A stretch of 64,000 nucleotides of DNA from Manis javanica (taxonomy: Eukaryota > Chordata > Mammalia > Pholidota > Manidae), in NCBI RefSeq assembly GCF_040802235.1, contig NC_133166.1, positions 116,884,991-116,948,990 on the forward strand, written 5' to 3'. The notes beneath the pieces are model-generated. The model had not been told where the DNA came from and searched no databases. It worked only from the letters and a program-made list of their open reading frames with translations. Numbering within the stretch: the stretch's first letter is position 1; each line of letters opens with the position of its first letter. This document shows, piece by piece, positions 34,086-45,575 of the stretch. Both the position numbers and the translations under genes were made by a program.

Positions 34086-34906
34086 CCAAGAAGAGGTGTC
34101 ACGACACATCAGTCCTAGAACCTAAAAGGGTCAGGGTGGGGAGGTATTTATAAAAGGATTTCTTTGGTGAGAACTGAAAGTCCCACGTCCCCCAAGTAGA
34201 GGGAGGGCGGGTAAGGTGCCTCCCACCTCAAGCCTAGAGAGCCTGGGCCTCTCAGAGAGCCTGATGGGGTCCCCTCATTAGGGACATAGTGATGGAGCAG
34301 CAGGCTGGTGCCCCCATGCCCATTTTACAAGCAGGGACCAGCCTGCCTCCCCAAGTTAGTCCAAGCAAAGGGGTGAGGGCCTTGCGTGGAGACAGCTGCT
34401 GGAGTCCAACGGGCCACCTAGAAGGGCTCACCAGCCTCAAAGAGGTGGCAGGATGTGGGCTACTTAATTTCCAGCATCTAAGAAGGGCGTCAGTGAGCCT
34501 GAGAATTAAGGGCTTCTCCCAGAGCACAGGGGAGGAGGGGCCCGGGGAGGAGCAGTGCCCTGTCTCCCATGTCGGTCCCCAGGAGAGGAAACAGCGGTGT
34601 TAATTCCCAGCAAACCCCGGACGGCAGAGCTGTCCCAGGCGCATGGGCCATGCAGCCCCCTCCCGGCCCCCAGCTTGCTGCCCCAGGGGGAGGAAGAAGA
34701 CCCCTTCTACGGCGCCAGCCATCAGCCCGCAGCCAGACCCACAGGTCTTGGCTAGGAATGAGGAGGGACGTGTGGACAACACCGCAGAGAGGAAACCTTG
34801 GATTTCTGAATTGAAACCCTATGTTAGGCTTTAAGTGATCATAGGACATTTCTCCCCAGCGAGTGGTCAGAAAAGTCACAGGCCCACCCAGGTTCCCATC
34901 ATCCAC
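34086..34906. other. no gene seen; unassigned
   Basis: GC-rich DNA with overlapping frames and no recognised gene or repeat. Confidence 0.5.
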
Positions 34907-35370
34907 TGCACCGGGCTGAACAGTGTCCCCCCCACCAAACTCATGTCCACCCAGAACTTTAGACGGTAGCCTAATTTGGAAATAGGGCCTTTGTAGATGA
35001 AATCAAGTTAAGGTGAGGTCATACTGGATTCAGGTGGGCCCGAAATCCAATAGCTGGGATCCTTATAGGAGGGGGGAAATCTGGACATGACCAGCTCGGA
35101 GGGGAGGCTTGTGCGACCCGGAGACACGCTAGGGGCAGGCACAGAGCCTGGAGTGGGCGTCTACCAGCCAAGGGACGCCCAGACCACAGGCACCCAGCAG
35201 AGGCTGGACGAGGCTAGGAAGGCTCCTCCCTGGAGCCCTGGGAGGGAGCGTGGCTCTGCCAACACCTAATTTCCAACTTCCAGCCCCCAGAAATGTGAGA
35301 GCATAAATCGCTGCTGTTTTAAGCCCCACAGTTTGTGGCACTTTGTTGTGGCAGCCCCAGCGAACTAAGA
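34907..35370 (+). mobile_element. MaLR (MLT1-type) solo LTR
   Basis: Full-length layout: CTGAACAGTGTCCCCCCC, CTAATTTGGAAATAGGGCC, AAGGTGAGGTCATACTGG, GGATCCTTATAGGAG, CCAACTTCCAGCCCCCAGAA, TGTTTTAAGCCCCACAG and CAGCCCCAGCGAACTAAGA. The flanks TCCAC and GCCAC form a one-mismatch 5-bp target duplication. No internal region. Confidence 0.85.
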
Positions 35371-35375
35371 GCCAC

Positions 35376-36339
35376 TAAAATGTAAATGAGGCAGCAGGAG
35401 ACAAGCAGGCACTTCTGGACGCTGGCCCGGCTGTCTTGTTCGGCAGACCAGTCAACTGCGGGCTATCATCTTGTCTCTGTAAACACCAAGGCCTTGCTGG
35501 GCCCACTCGGCCAAGAGCTCCCAGCCTGGAGCTGCCCAGCCTGCAGTACTGAGCTGACGCTGGTACAGTTACCAAATCAGACGTGCCAAGTGCAAAGCCG
35601 GTGCCCGCAGTGTTGCTCTTCTGCGCAGCCCTGTCCCTCCCACCTGCCCTTACCACACCTGTGTGGAGAACTCGGAGACCCCGCCAGCCCCTGCTCCTCT
35701 CCCTAGGGCCGCTTCCAAGTGTCCTGTGATCTCTCCACATTTGGATTCAGTTCATTGCTCAGTATAAATCCAAAATGCTGAGGCTTAAACAAGAGCCCTT
35801 GAATCTAATTAAAGTCTTGCCAGCCACAAAGCTGGTGCCACTCCGGGGAAATGTCCTCCTCGGTATTCCTGGGACCACGCTCTCCTCTCTCATCCCTGCG
35901 CTCAATTTGTCTCCGGATTCTTTTTTTCCCATTCATTTGTGCCAGATTTCCATGTGTTTTGAAATCCAGATCTAGTTTGCCCGAGGTAATCAGCCCACTG
36001 GGAGACTTCCAAATACCCGTGTGGGCCCAGATTTCCCCCAGAAACACTTGCTGCAGCTCACCAGTAACAGCGATTGCTGGAGAACGCCCCCAGCAAGGAA
36101 GATCGCCCACAGCCTGGCTCAGCAAGGCTGGACGCAGCCTCTTGTCCGGGTTGTGTACTAATTCTTTCAAAGTCAGAAGTCTGTCCTTCAATCAGAGCAA
36201 ATGAAAGTGCATTTGAATTTCACAGCTAAGTTAGGCCATATTTTTTCTATTTCAAAATATGCTGACCCTATTTCCCTTGCAGATATCAGTGACTCCAATT
36301 CTGCATCTATTTCTTTATTATTTTATGTTATTTTTATTC
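35376..36339. other. no repeat or gene recognised; unique-looking
   Basis: Free of recognised repeats. A 35760-36240 core of balanced composition would be a reasonable place to look for conserved non-coding sequence, but nothing in the bases alone proves a role. Confidence 0.4.
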
Positions 36340-36510
36340 TTAATGTTAATAATGCCTTTCATTTACAGCCTATAAAGAGCCTTCCCAGGGAACTGGGCCA
36401 TCCTCATTCTGTAGACGAGATGCATGCAGCTACTGAGCGGGAAGCCTGACCTCCAAAAACCTCTGGGCTCTCGTCTCCAAATTCAGTGCTTTTTCCCGTG
36501 TTGCCCCCTC
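36340..36510 (-). repeat. MIR- or L2-like fragment, antisense
   Basis: Plus strand reads GCCTTTCATTTACAGCCTAT, TCATTCTGTAGACGAGATG and CAAATTCAGTGCTTTTTCCC, an order seen in antisense MIR. It is weak. Confidence 0.4.
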
Positions 36511-36893
36511 CTAAAGATAAAGAGCGAAACCTTGTAGTAAAAGAAACTTGAGAGACCATTTATTGAAATCCCTTTGGAAAACTGGTCAGGTTCCATGAAT
36601 AGAAGATTCCCTGCATCAAAGGCTAGTGAAACGATCCAAGGGGAATCCCTCCCCACTCCCAGGGGAGAGAGACTGGCGAGTGAGTCCCCTGGTGACGTGT
36701 CACTTCCCCCAAATCAAACTAACAGAAGCAGGGCCTGTGTGTGTGAGCTGCCAGCTCCCAGAGGGCTCCGGGTATGGACGGCCACGGAGCTCCATGTCCA
36801 CATGCAGCTCCCCACCCTCTGCCTCCGTGCTGGCTCTCAGGAGCAGCAGGGACTCGAGAAATTTGGGTCTCCTCAGTTCCACTGTTCATTCAC
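36511..36893. other. no gene seen; unassigned
   Basis: No recognised feature. Confidence 0.5.
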
Positions 36894-37283
36894 TGTCATG
36901 GACTGAATCGTGTCACTCATTCACACGTTGAAGGCCAAGCCGCCCCGCAGTTCAGAGCATGACTGTCTCTGGAGACAGGACCCTTAGGGACGGGACTAAG
37001 TCAACATGAGGCTGTGGGGGGCTCCGATCCTGGCTGACTGGTGTCCTTGTAAGAGGAGGACAGACACGTGGAGGCACCAGGGATGCGCTTGCCCAGAGGG
37101 GAGGCCATGTGAGGACAGAGAGAAGGTGGTCACTCGCAGCCAAGGGGAGGGCGCAGAAGACACCCAGCCCACCCACCCCTGGATCCTGCGCTCTGGCCTC
37201 CAGAACTGAGAGGAAGTAAATGTCGGTCGTGCAAGCCACCCAGCTGTTGGTATTCTATTACGGCTGCCCCAGCCAACGAGACA
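36894..37283 (+). mobile_element. MaLR (MLT1-type) solo LTR
   Basis: TGTCATGGACTGAATCGTGT start, TGGTGTCCTTGTAAGAGGAG, GGCCATGTGAGGACAGAGAG, CTCTGGCCTCCAGAACTGAG, CAAGCCACCCAGCTG and a CAACGAGACA end. The early part is compressed by deletions. No target duplication visible. Confidence 0.82.
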
Positions 37284-37579
37284 CTGGCTCACCCGAGTCA
37301 TCTGAACTTCCGTGGCCTCAGATTTCCAATTGGCCATGGGGCCAGATGGGTTCCTGCCCTCTGGACCTCACATGGTCAATGTTGAGGCTCCACTGGGGTC
37401 ATGGACACAAAAGCCCTTTGTAAGACACGAAGCCTCCAGCAGACTGGAGAGTATGTTGCCCACGAGCACCATGTCCAAGGCTGCGGCTGGGGAACAGCCG
37501 GAGTCAGACACTCACAAAGCACCTGCCTCTGACTTGAAATGAGCCCCTTGCTGCTGTTGGTCTTTCAGAGACTAATCTG

Positions 37580-38050
37580 TACAAAAGCCCTAAAAATGTG
37601 CATTGCCCTGGGCTCAACAATTTCACCTCCAGGAAACAAGCACACAAGTGAACTAACAGCGCAGAACAAGATGTTCATCACAGAGTTGCTCATGGCAGCC
37701 AGAGAAAAGCTCCAGCGGGGGATTGGTTAAGGAGCAATTATATGATAGAATAATTTGCATCTACTAAAAACCATGCGGTAGAAAATAATTTAGTGGCGTG
37801 GAAGATGTTTGTAATAAAACGCTAACAGAAAGAAAAATATCTTATAAACAGAACCATATGTTAAAAACAAATACTTTTGTAAGATTCTATCTGCGTCCAT
37901 CTGAATATATAAAGAAAAATAGAAAACACATCAAAATACTAATAATGGACAGGCGATTATGGGTTTGAGGGTGTCCTTTTCTTAAGCTTTTCTATGTTCT
38001 TCCTTTTTCTGTATTACACAAGCACTACTTTTTTAAAAATTAATAACCAC
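37580..38050 (+). repeat. old LINE-1 3' end (L1MC/ME-like)
   Basis: ACAAGATGTTCATCACAG, GGGGGATTGGTTAAGGAGCA, ACCATGCGGTAGAAAATAA, GGTTTGAGGGTGTCCTTTTC and CTGTATTACACAAGCACTAC follow the known 3' order of old L1s. Confidence 0.65.
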
Positions 38051-38659
38051 TTTGTTTCAATAAGTAAATAAGTGGCACCTATCATCCATGAAGTAAAAGT
38101 TTCCTGGTTAAGTGAATTGACTTTTATATGTAATAACACAGAGATGGCAAGAATCAAGTCCTAAAGATGGAGAATTGGTCCCCCTCTGTGCATGCTCGTC
38201 CCCTACAGACAAAAAGGAAGCTGTAGCCATCAGTCCTGGGAGCACCTCCCATGTGCTCAGCATCGTGGCAGCAAAATGCTTACTCCTGTAAGGAAAAACC
38301 CCACCACTGATTCTCATCCAGGTGGGACGCCTCCACCCCTGTGGAGGTTCACGGAAACATATGGTGGCTTCCTGGCTGCCAGCTGACTGAGGAAGCAGCA
38401 CCCTGAGCCCGGTTCACGGGCGGGCAGAGCCGTGCAGCCCCACTCAGAGAGGCCCTGAGGACCAGGGACTAGGAAATCCTCCTGCTGGGCAGAAGGGCAT
38501 CTTGGTGGAGAATTTCTGACTGTCCACTGTGCCTGGAAGGAGAGGTGGCCAGAAGTATGGCTCTACCCTGACTCCTGGGCAGGGGCTCATGATTTGGCTG
38601 GATGGTCAGTCTGAGAGGATTTTACCCCTGACAGCAACTGTGCGTGATTTTTTTTCCCA
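38051..38659. other. no gene seen; unassigned
   Basis: No recognised feature. Confidence 0.5.
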
Positions 38660-38664
38660 TCAGC
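38660..38664. repeat. target-site duplication TCAGC, left copy
   Basis: Matches 39011-39015. Confidence 0.85.
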
Positions 38665-39010
38665 TGCACTGGACTGAATGTGTCCCCTCAGCTTCCTATG
38701 TTGAAATCCTGATCCCAGTGTGGTGGCATTAGGAGGTGGGGCCCTGGGAGGAATCAGGCCATGAGGTGGGGCTCTCATAATGGGATTGGTGCCCTACAAG
38801 AAGAGGCCAGTGGACTAGCTCCCTTTTCTCCATGTGGAGACACGACGAGAGGTCGGCAGTCTGCGACCGGAAGAGGGCTTCCGCCAGAACCCAGCTCTGC
38901 CGGGACCCTGACCTCAGACTTTCAGCCTCCAGAACTGTGAGAAATGGATTTCTACTGTTTAAAAGCCACCCAGTCCATGGAACTTCGTTATAGCCGCTCA
39001 AATGAAGACA
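38665..39010 (+). mobile_element. MaLR (MLT1/MST-type) solo LTR, intact ends
   Basis: TGCACTGGACTGAATGTGTC start, CCTATGTTGAAATCCTGATC, GGAGGTGGGGCCCTGGGAGG, GCTCTCATAATGGGATTGG, TTTCAGCCTCCAGAACTG, AAAAGCCACCCAGTCCATGG and an AATGAAGACA end. TCAGC flanks both sides, a perfect 5-bp duplication, so both borders are exact. Confidence 0.92.
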
Positions 39011-39015
39011 TCAGC
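39011..39015. repeat. target-site duplication TCAGC, right copy
   Basis: Identical to 38660-38664. Confidence 0.85.
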
Positions 39016-39690
39016 CAATTCTCTGAAACCACTGAGGTAGCCACTATTCACGTCAATTCTGACACTATCTGCCTGAAGTTAGCACCAGATCCCACAAGCT
39101 TAAGGGCTCATCCTACAAGACTGCCACCACTTCAGACCCCAGTCCAGAGCCCTGGGCCCCTCACACTTGTGACTGATTGGCTATACATTGAAGGTTCCTG
39201 TGAATCCTTCCTCAGGTCTGAAAATTTGCTAGAACAGCTCACAGAACTCAGGAAAACACTTTGCTTATTATTATGAGTTTTTAAGGGATACAACTCAGGG
39301 ACAGCCACATGGAAGAGATGCACAAGGCAAGGGGCCAGGGGCAGGGGCTGGGCTTTCAGCCTCTCAAGGCATGCGGCCCCCCAGCACCTCTGCCTGCTCA
39401 CCAGCCTGGCACCTCCTCAAACCCTGTTGTTTAGGGGTTTTATTGAGGCTTCATCATTTAGGCACGATCGATCATTAGCCCAGCCTTCCCAGAGGCTGTG
39501 GGAGAGATGGAAGTCCCAGCCTGCTGATCAAGGTTTGACCCTTCTGGTGACAGCCCCCATCCTGAAGCCACCTAGGGGCCACCGAGAGCCACCTGACTAC
39601 AACACAAGATGCTCCTATCACTCAGGAAATTCCAAGGGACTTAGGAAATTCCTGCTCTGCGTCAGGAACTGGGGGATCAAGACCAAGCCT
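39016..39690 (-). mobile_element. old LTR-like repeat, antisense, family not named
   Basis: Phrases such as AGAACAGCTCACAGAACTC, AAACACTTTGCTTATTATT, CACATGGAAGAGATGCACAA and TATCACTCAGGAAATTCC belong to a repeat I know to be widespread in mammals. Read on the minus strand it offers a TATA-like CAATAAAACC near 39440 and an AATAAG near 39270, in LTR order. Ends and family are uncertain. Confidence 0.5.
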
Positions 39691-40069
39691 GTATTTCCTA
39701 TCATGCCGCAGTCCGGGGATAGGAAGGAACGGGAGTGCAGCAGGGGTGGCAAGGGCGTCTGGAGAAGGGGCACGTGGATGGACTTCCTGGCGTGGACATG
39801 AAGGTGGGATGCTGTGACCCGAATGCTCACCAAAGGGTGGTCCTTGCAGCACAGGCGCTTGGGAATCAGGTGCTACGGCACCCAAACTGGAGACTTAAAT
39901 TTGCAGCCAAGCCAAGTGGTTTGTCACATGGGTGAATTTTATAACACACTCCGGGAGGTGCTGAGCAGGGAATTCATCTGTGTGAACACAGTTACTGATT
40001 CTCCCAGACAACACCAAGAAAGCCAGCTGGTTTAACTTATAATAAAATTTCAACCCAGTGGTAACAGGA
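39691..40069. other. no gene seen; unassigned
   Basis: No recognised feature. Confidence 0.5.
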
Positions 40070-40130
40070 TTCAGTGAAAATTTTGGTGTAATTAGTTATC
40101 CATTTGCAAGGACACAAAGTTGGATGTCTA

Positions 40131-40158
40131 CCTCACACCACACACACACACACACACA
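40131..40158 (+). repeat. (CA)n microsatellite
   Basis: About ten CA units after an ACCTCACACC L1 phrase, a common place for CA growth. Confidence 0.9.
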
Positions 40159-40179
40159 AATCCCAATCAATTTAATATT

Positions 40180-40197
40180 TATATATATATATATATT
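40180..40197 (+). repeat. (TA)n microsatellite
   Basis: Eight or nine TA units. Confidence 0.85.
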
Positions 40198-40689
40198 CAC
40201 TTATGTAATAGTGCCATGAAATACAGGAGGATGTATGCATAAGTTTGGGGTGAGTAGGACCCCTCTAGGAAACCCGGAAGCCATAGGCAAAGACTCATGT
40301 ATTTGATTACATAACAGCTTTAGTTTCAATATAGCAAAAGACATTATAATTACAGTTAAGAGACAAATGACAGATAGGAGAAAATATTTGTAGCATATTT
40401 GTTCATTCATCATTTAACAAATATTTGGTATCTACTATCTCCCAACACAATGCTAGATGCTCATAGACTACTTTGAAAATATTCACAAATATGCACTTAT
40501 ATTCAAAACTTTATATGACTAAGCTAAGGGTTTATATCCAAAGAATGTGACCTAATCCACCTAAAATAAAACAACATTGAAAATAAAGTAAACAACAAGA
40601 TAAAAGTAAAACAACAAAAATTGAAAATAAAGGCACACATACAAAAAAGATATCTGATGTATGTTAGGTTTGATCTTGGCTCCATATGA

Positions 40690-41035
40690 AAAGTCAAAAA
40701 GCAGTGACTTATACATGGTAAAAGCACATTTTCTCTCACATAAAAGGTGTGAATGAAGGCCATCCAAAAATGGTACAACAGTCCCATTGTCAACAGGGGC
40801 CCAGCATTCTTCTTTCTGCTCTATATTCTAGCTCTAGGTGCCATGCTCAAGACAACCTCATGTTCCAAGATTGCTGCTAGAGTTCCAGCCATCCAATCAG
40901 CATTCTAGGTAACAGAAAGGGGAAAGGGAGACAAAACAAAAGTGCCCTCCATGCCAGATTGACTCCCTTTAAGCACCCTTTCTGTCTTGCCAACATCTCA
41001 TGGGTCACACCTGGCTGCAAGAGAGGCTGTTTAAT
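40690..41035 (+). repeat. ancient repeat X, copy 1
   Basis: CAGTGACTTATACATGG, TTTCTCTCACATAAAAGG, GTTCCAAGATTGCTGCTAGA, GTTCCAGCCATCCAATCAGC and CACACCTGGCTGCAAGAGAG occur in the order of a known widespread mammalian repeat, shared in part with 56110-56440. I cannot assign the family from memory with safety. Confidence 0.55.
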
Positions 41036-42003
41036 GTACTGTTTCAGAAAAATATTTAGATAGAATTTGCTATATTAATGGATTAAAAAAGAGAAAACCA
41101 CCATTTCATAGATGCAGAAAAACATGTCACAGATGAATGGCAGCTAGTAACTTCTGTCAAACTAGAAAAATGTTAAACAAAAGCTGGTCTGGCAATATTA
41201 AAATAAAAATTTATGGCAGAAAGCATTATTAGACATACATAAATAAATATATAATAAAATGATTAAGTGTACTATCATCAAAGTCAGTAATTTGCAGGCA
41301 CCTAACAATGTAACTTCGATATATACACAAAGCAAAAACTGACTCATTTATAATGAGAAATTGAAGTCACAGACATGGGGGAAGATTTCAATATTCAACT
41401 ATCAGAAACTAATAGATCCAGCAGATAAAAAATATTGTTATAATTTATAATGTCTGAACAATATAATTCACAAACTTAATTGTATATTTGGACCCAACAA
41501 ATAGACAATACTCATCATTTTAGCATACACTGAACACATATAAAATTGACCATTTATGAGAGAGGAAGTTTTTAAAAATGCTGAAGAATCTATATCTTTT
41601 GGCCACAATCTCTGAGAACAATGCAGTTAAACTGGAGAGCCACTGGTTTTTTTTTTTATTGTAACTCCACTCATTTAGAAATAAGAAATTAGCCTTAGAT
41701 AAGCAGAGGTTATAAAGGAACCTACAAATAAATGCCAAAATATTGGGAATTAGGTGACTATGAATATACTGCTTTTCAAAACTTGCCGGATGCCTCTAAG
41801 GTGCACAGCTACTTCGATCTAAATTTATATCCTTAACTATATTATGTTTCTTAAAAAACAGTGAAGAAAACAATGATTAAAGCAGTCAACTCAAGAAGCT
41901 AGAAAAATATTAAAAAGAAAACCAAAGAAAGTAGAAGGGATGAAATAAAAATGGTAAAAGAAAAACTAATGAAATAGGAATTTTAAATACTGGAGATAAC
42001 TAG
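41036..42003 (+). repeat. old LINE-1 / HAL1 fragments
   Basis: GATGCAGAAAAACATG (reverse transcriptase part), then ACACATATAAAATTGACC, TTTTTAAAAATGCTGAAGAA, TCTGAGAACAATGCAGTTAA and CTGGAGAGCC, which fit the endonuclease part. At least two pieces lie out of normal order. Frames are closed by stops. Confidence 0.6.
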
Positions 42004-42451
42004 TGTCAGGGAAGACTGTTTGCTCCCCACTTCTGAGGCTTCCTTCTGTGTGGAGGGGCAAAGGTTCCTTCCTTACTCCTCCACCTCATACCTTCTGGGG
42101 GACGGAAGTGCCCCCCTGATTGGGCACAGAAACCAAGTGTGTAGGATCCTGCTTCTTCCCCTTTCTCCTTCTCTCTCAACCGGTCTCTTTTTCTCTCTCT
42201 CTCTCTGTCCGCACTCCAGCGAAGAATGTGTTCACTATTGTTCTTGACCACAGAATAAGTGGAGCATAAAAACCGGTCTCCAAGGAGCAAGGGGTGGATT
42301 GCAGCTTCTCAGCCCTGTGTCAGTGGGTACATCAGTCTTTCTGTCTCCGGGGTTCCTTTGTCCCCATATGTAAGTTTCCTTCTCCGATATCAACTCATCA
42401 ACTCACAATAAAGATGATAATCTGTTGCTACCCTTTCTGTCTTACATGTCA
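42004..42451 (+). mobile_element. LTR-like element
   Basis: Begins TGTCAGGGAA and can end at CTTACATGTCA, a 448-bp unit with a TATA-like CATAAAAA (42265-42272) and AATAAA (42407-42412) in LTR spacing. It lies between old L1 pieces. The flanks GATAACTA and GATATCTA are similar but offset by a base from the proposed borders, so the exact ends are uncertain. Confidence 0.5.
42193..42216 (+). repeat. pyrimidine (TC)n tract
   Basis: CTTTTTCTCTCTCTCTCTCT inside the LTR-like element. Confidence 0.8.
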
Positions 42452-42499
42452 GATATCTATAAATTTTACAAGAAAGATAGATGGTATTTATTGGGTTCC

Positions 42500-44008
42500 C
42501 TAAAAAACCCCAAAATCAATAGCACCAAAAGTTGATTCCTTGAAAAGATCAAAAACAGTTACTAAGCCCGTCAACTCAAAAGGTGAAGTCATACACATTA
42601 AGAACAAAACAGACATCATAACTATTGATACAGTAGGGATTTCTAAAACCATTAAAGAAGATGATGAACTTTATGCCAATAGATGTTAAACCTTAGATGA
42701 AATTGTACACAAAGTTTTAAAATAAGGTAAGACAGACCCCACTTATTTTAGGATCAGAGAACAACTGATACACCAGTTGGACAAAGATTGCACAAGGAAA
42801 GAAAATATAAACCCATTTCACATTTAAACATACATGTAAAAATCTTAAGAAATATACAAGCAAAACAAATTCATGGTGCGTTTTTTAAATATGTGCATCA
42901 TGACCAAGTTGGGGCCACCCTAGTCATATAATGGTTAATTTTAGAAAAATATTTAGGTAGTGCTTGCCACATTAGTAGATTAAAGAAGAGAGAACATCAC
43001 CATCTCAGTAGATGCAGAAAAACATGTAATAAAATGCAATATTTATTCATGATACAAACTAAAAATATAAAGGAATTCCCTTAGTTTGATCAAAGATGAT
43101 GTCTACCGAGAACTCATAGGAGATTATCATACTTAATGTGAAAACATTAAAAGCATCCCCAGCAAAATTAAGGAATAAAATAAGGATGACAGCAACCACT
43201 CCTCTTTTCAACATTGTACTGGAGATCCTAGCCAGTTCAGTAAGACAAGAAAAGGAAATGAACTATTCAATAATAGGGAAGAAAGATCCAAAAGATTGTG
43301 GTTCTTTGCTGACACTATGATTATCTATATAGAAAATCCAAGAGCTTCTACAAACCTTGAAAAGTAATAAAGTCTCAGCAGGGCTTCTAGATACAAGATC
43401 AACATAAAAGATCAATATACCCTATGCCAGCAATAACCAATTAGAAAACATAATATAAGAAGGCATTTCTCGCAATAGCAGCCAAAACCATTAGGAATTG
43501 AGATTAAAAGAGAGAGTGATGTTCAAGACCTTTATGGAGGAAATTACAAAACATTATTGCAAAACACACGAGACTTGAATTAATAAAGTTATATAGCATG
43601 TTCATGCATAGACTCAACATCATAAATATAATAATTCTTCCCAGATTTCTCTATAAAGTTAATGAAATTCCAATCAAATTCTGAATAGGCCCTTTCAGGG
43701 AACTTGGTGATAATAATCCTAATGTGCAAATAGGATAATAAAGGACCAGGAATAGCCAAAACAATTTTGAAGGAGAATAAGTGGAGGTAAGGGTGGGGGC
43801 AGATTTTCTCTACCAGGTATCAAGACTTATAAGATATGATAATTAAAATAATGTGGTAGTAATTCAGGATAGACAACTACACCCAGAAATGTATACCTAA
43901 AATTTGATATAATAGAATCAAGAAAATGGATGGACTAGTCTATAAATTATACTGGGTCAACTGCTTGTCCATTTGGAATGAAATAAACATAGGTTCCGGC
44001 CTCACACT
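42500..44008 (+). repeat. old LINE-1 ORF2, left part
   Basis: ORF2 in order: AGTTGATTCCTTGAAAAGAT, CTTTATGCCAATAGATG, a reverse-transcriptase part with CTCTTTTCAACATTGTACTG, and TTTGCTGACACTATGATTAT, where the catalytic FADD reads FADT. It then runs to TCCGGCCTCACACT at the break. Inactive. Confidence 0.75.
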
Positions 44009-44388
44009 GCAGTGCACGTGGGGGCCCTGCCCACTCCCGCTTCACACTCCCAGTGCAGGTATACAAGGGTGCCGACCCGCAGGCTGCCACTCACTCTGCA
44101 GGAGCAGCAGTCTGGAAATGCAGGCTTAATTAATGCCCCAGGAATGGCACTCGGGTGCTAATTGGCAGCGCAGAAGGATAATTACCACCACCTCCTCGCT
44201 CCTCAAACAAGGTAACGGTGGCGTGTGTTATATTCCGTCTCCCTGAGGTCCCTGGTGGGAGTCTCAGTTGGCCTCAGTGCCACCTGTTAATCAGCACGTT
44301 CTTCCTTGGCCTCCTTCCCTTGCTCTCCTCACTGCAGGCACGCGGTCTTTGCCTTGGGTCCGCTCCTGGAGGAGGCAATGCGAGAATA
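44009..44388. other. 380-bp non-L1 island inside an old L1, with TAAT motif cluster
   Basis: L1 sequence stops after CTCACACT (44008) and resumes at ACACCTACCAACAAAATTAA (from 44389), so this segment interrupts one element. It is GC-richer, has no poly(A), no TG...CA ends and no family I know. Inside it are TTAATTAA (44126-44133), GCTAATTGGC (44157-44166) and GGATAATTACC (44176-44186), all homeodomain-type sites within 61 bases. The short CACACT and ACACCT words at the two junctions may be a mutated target duplication. Confidence 0.5.
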
Positions 44389-45575
44389 ACACCTACCAAC
44401 AAAATTAACAAGGTGCATAGAAATCCCAAGTATGAAAATATGAAAAGCAAAGTTTTAAAGCATTTATAAGAAGAAAATATATGAGAACCTATTTATGACC
44501 TCCACATAGGGAAGGATTTCTTAAACAAGACGCGAAGAGCACGTCATAAAGGAAAAGATTGACGGATGCGACGGCATCGGGGGGGTAGCGTTTCTGTTCA
44601 ACAACAGACACCATAAACAAGTGAAAAAACAAACTACGGTTCAGGAAAGGAGATTTGCATCGCACTGAAGGATCGTGACTGGAATACGTATGCACATCCT
44701 AGAAAGAATAAAAATAAGACAGAATGGGGAAATGAACTAAGGATAGAAATAGGAAATGCACAAAATAAAAACTATAAATGACCAAGACACACATAGATGT
44801 TTTACCTTGACAATGATTATAAGAATAAAAACTAAAGCAATGACATAATCATACTTTATCTACCAAACTGGCAAAATTTTAGACAATGGAACAGAGGGGG
44901 AAGGGCCTGCTCAGACAGGAATCAGTATAGCCTTTCGGGAGAACAATTTGGTGAAATCAAAAAACATTTGAAATGTTTATACCCTATGACCCAGCCATCT
45001 CACATTTAGAAAAGGATGCTACAGAAATTAGAGCTTGAGTATATAAAAATCTATTAAAATGGGTATGTTTTTCTGCATGGTTAGTAAATAGAAAAGTGGA
45101 AAAGGAGACCTAAATGTCTCTCGGTAAGGAAGGTTACAATAAATGAAACTACACTCCTCAGTCATTAAAAGCAAGGGGTGAAATGTGGTCTGTCCATACC
45201 ATGGGATGTTATTCAGTCTTAGAAAGACAGGAAATTCTGACACAGGCTGCAGCATCCATGAGCTGAAAGACATCATGCTGATGAAATAAGCCAGTCACCA
45301 AAGGGCAAGTGCTGTCTGATCCCCCTGCAGAGTGCCCAAGTTCCCAGGGACAGAAAACATAATGGTGGCTGCCAGGGGCTCGGGGAGGGGAACCTCGGGG
45401 GTTCATGTCTAATGGGGACAGGGTTGCAGTTGGGGAAGATGGAATGTTCTGGAGATGGATGGCGGTGATGATGGCACAACAAGGTGAATGTCCTTAATGC
45501 CGCTGAACTGTGCACTTGAAAATGGTTAAAATGATACATTTTATGTTTGTCTATTTTACCACCATTTTTTATAAG
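44389..45575 (+). repeat. old LINE-1 ORF2 and 3' end, right part (L1MB-like end)
   Basis: GGGAAGGATTTCTTAAACAA, CTTTATCTACCAAACTGGCA, ATACCCTATGACCCAGCCAT, ATGGGATGTTATTCAGTC, TGATGAAATAAGCCAGTCAC, TTCTGGAGATGGATGGCGGT and TTAATGCCGCTGAACTGTGC lead to the usual TTTTACCACCATTTTT end. It continues the element broken at 44008. Confidence 0.78.

Larger units (their letters stand above)
40070..40560 (+). repeat. old LINE-1 ORF2 fragment with embedded MIR/L2-like piece
   Basis: CATTTGCAAGGACACAAAG, CGGAAGCCATAGGCAAAGAC, GACATTATAATTACAGTTAA and AGACAAATGACAGATAGG follow L1 ORF2. From about 40406 to 40475 the phrase TTCATTCATCATTTAACAAA with ATGCTAGATGCTCATAG looks like an antisense L2 or MIR end, after which L1 seems to resume (GGGTTTATATCCAAAGAATG). 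Confidence 0.55.

Noticed and set aside
36700..37290. Possible exon with splice sites near the VCVSCQLP-coding stretch
   Set aside because: No coding-domain signal, and most of the segment is an MLT1-type LTR.
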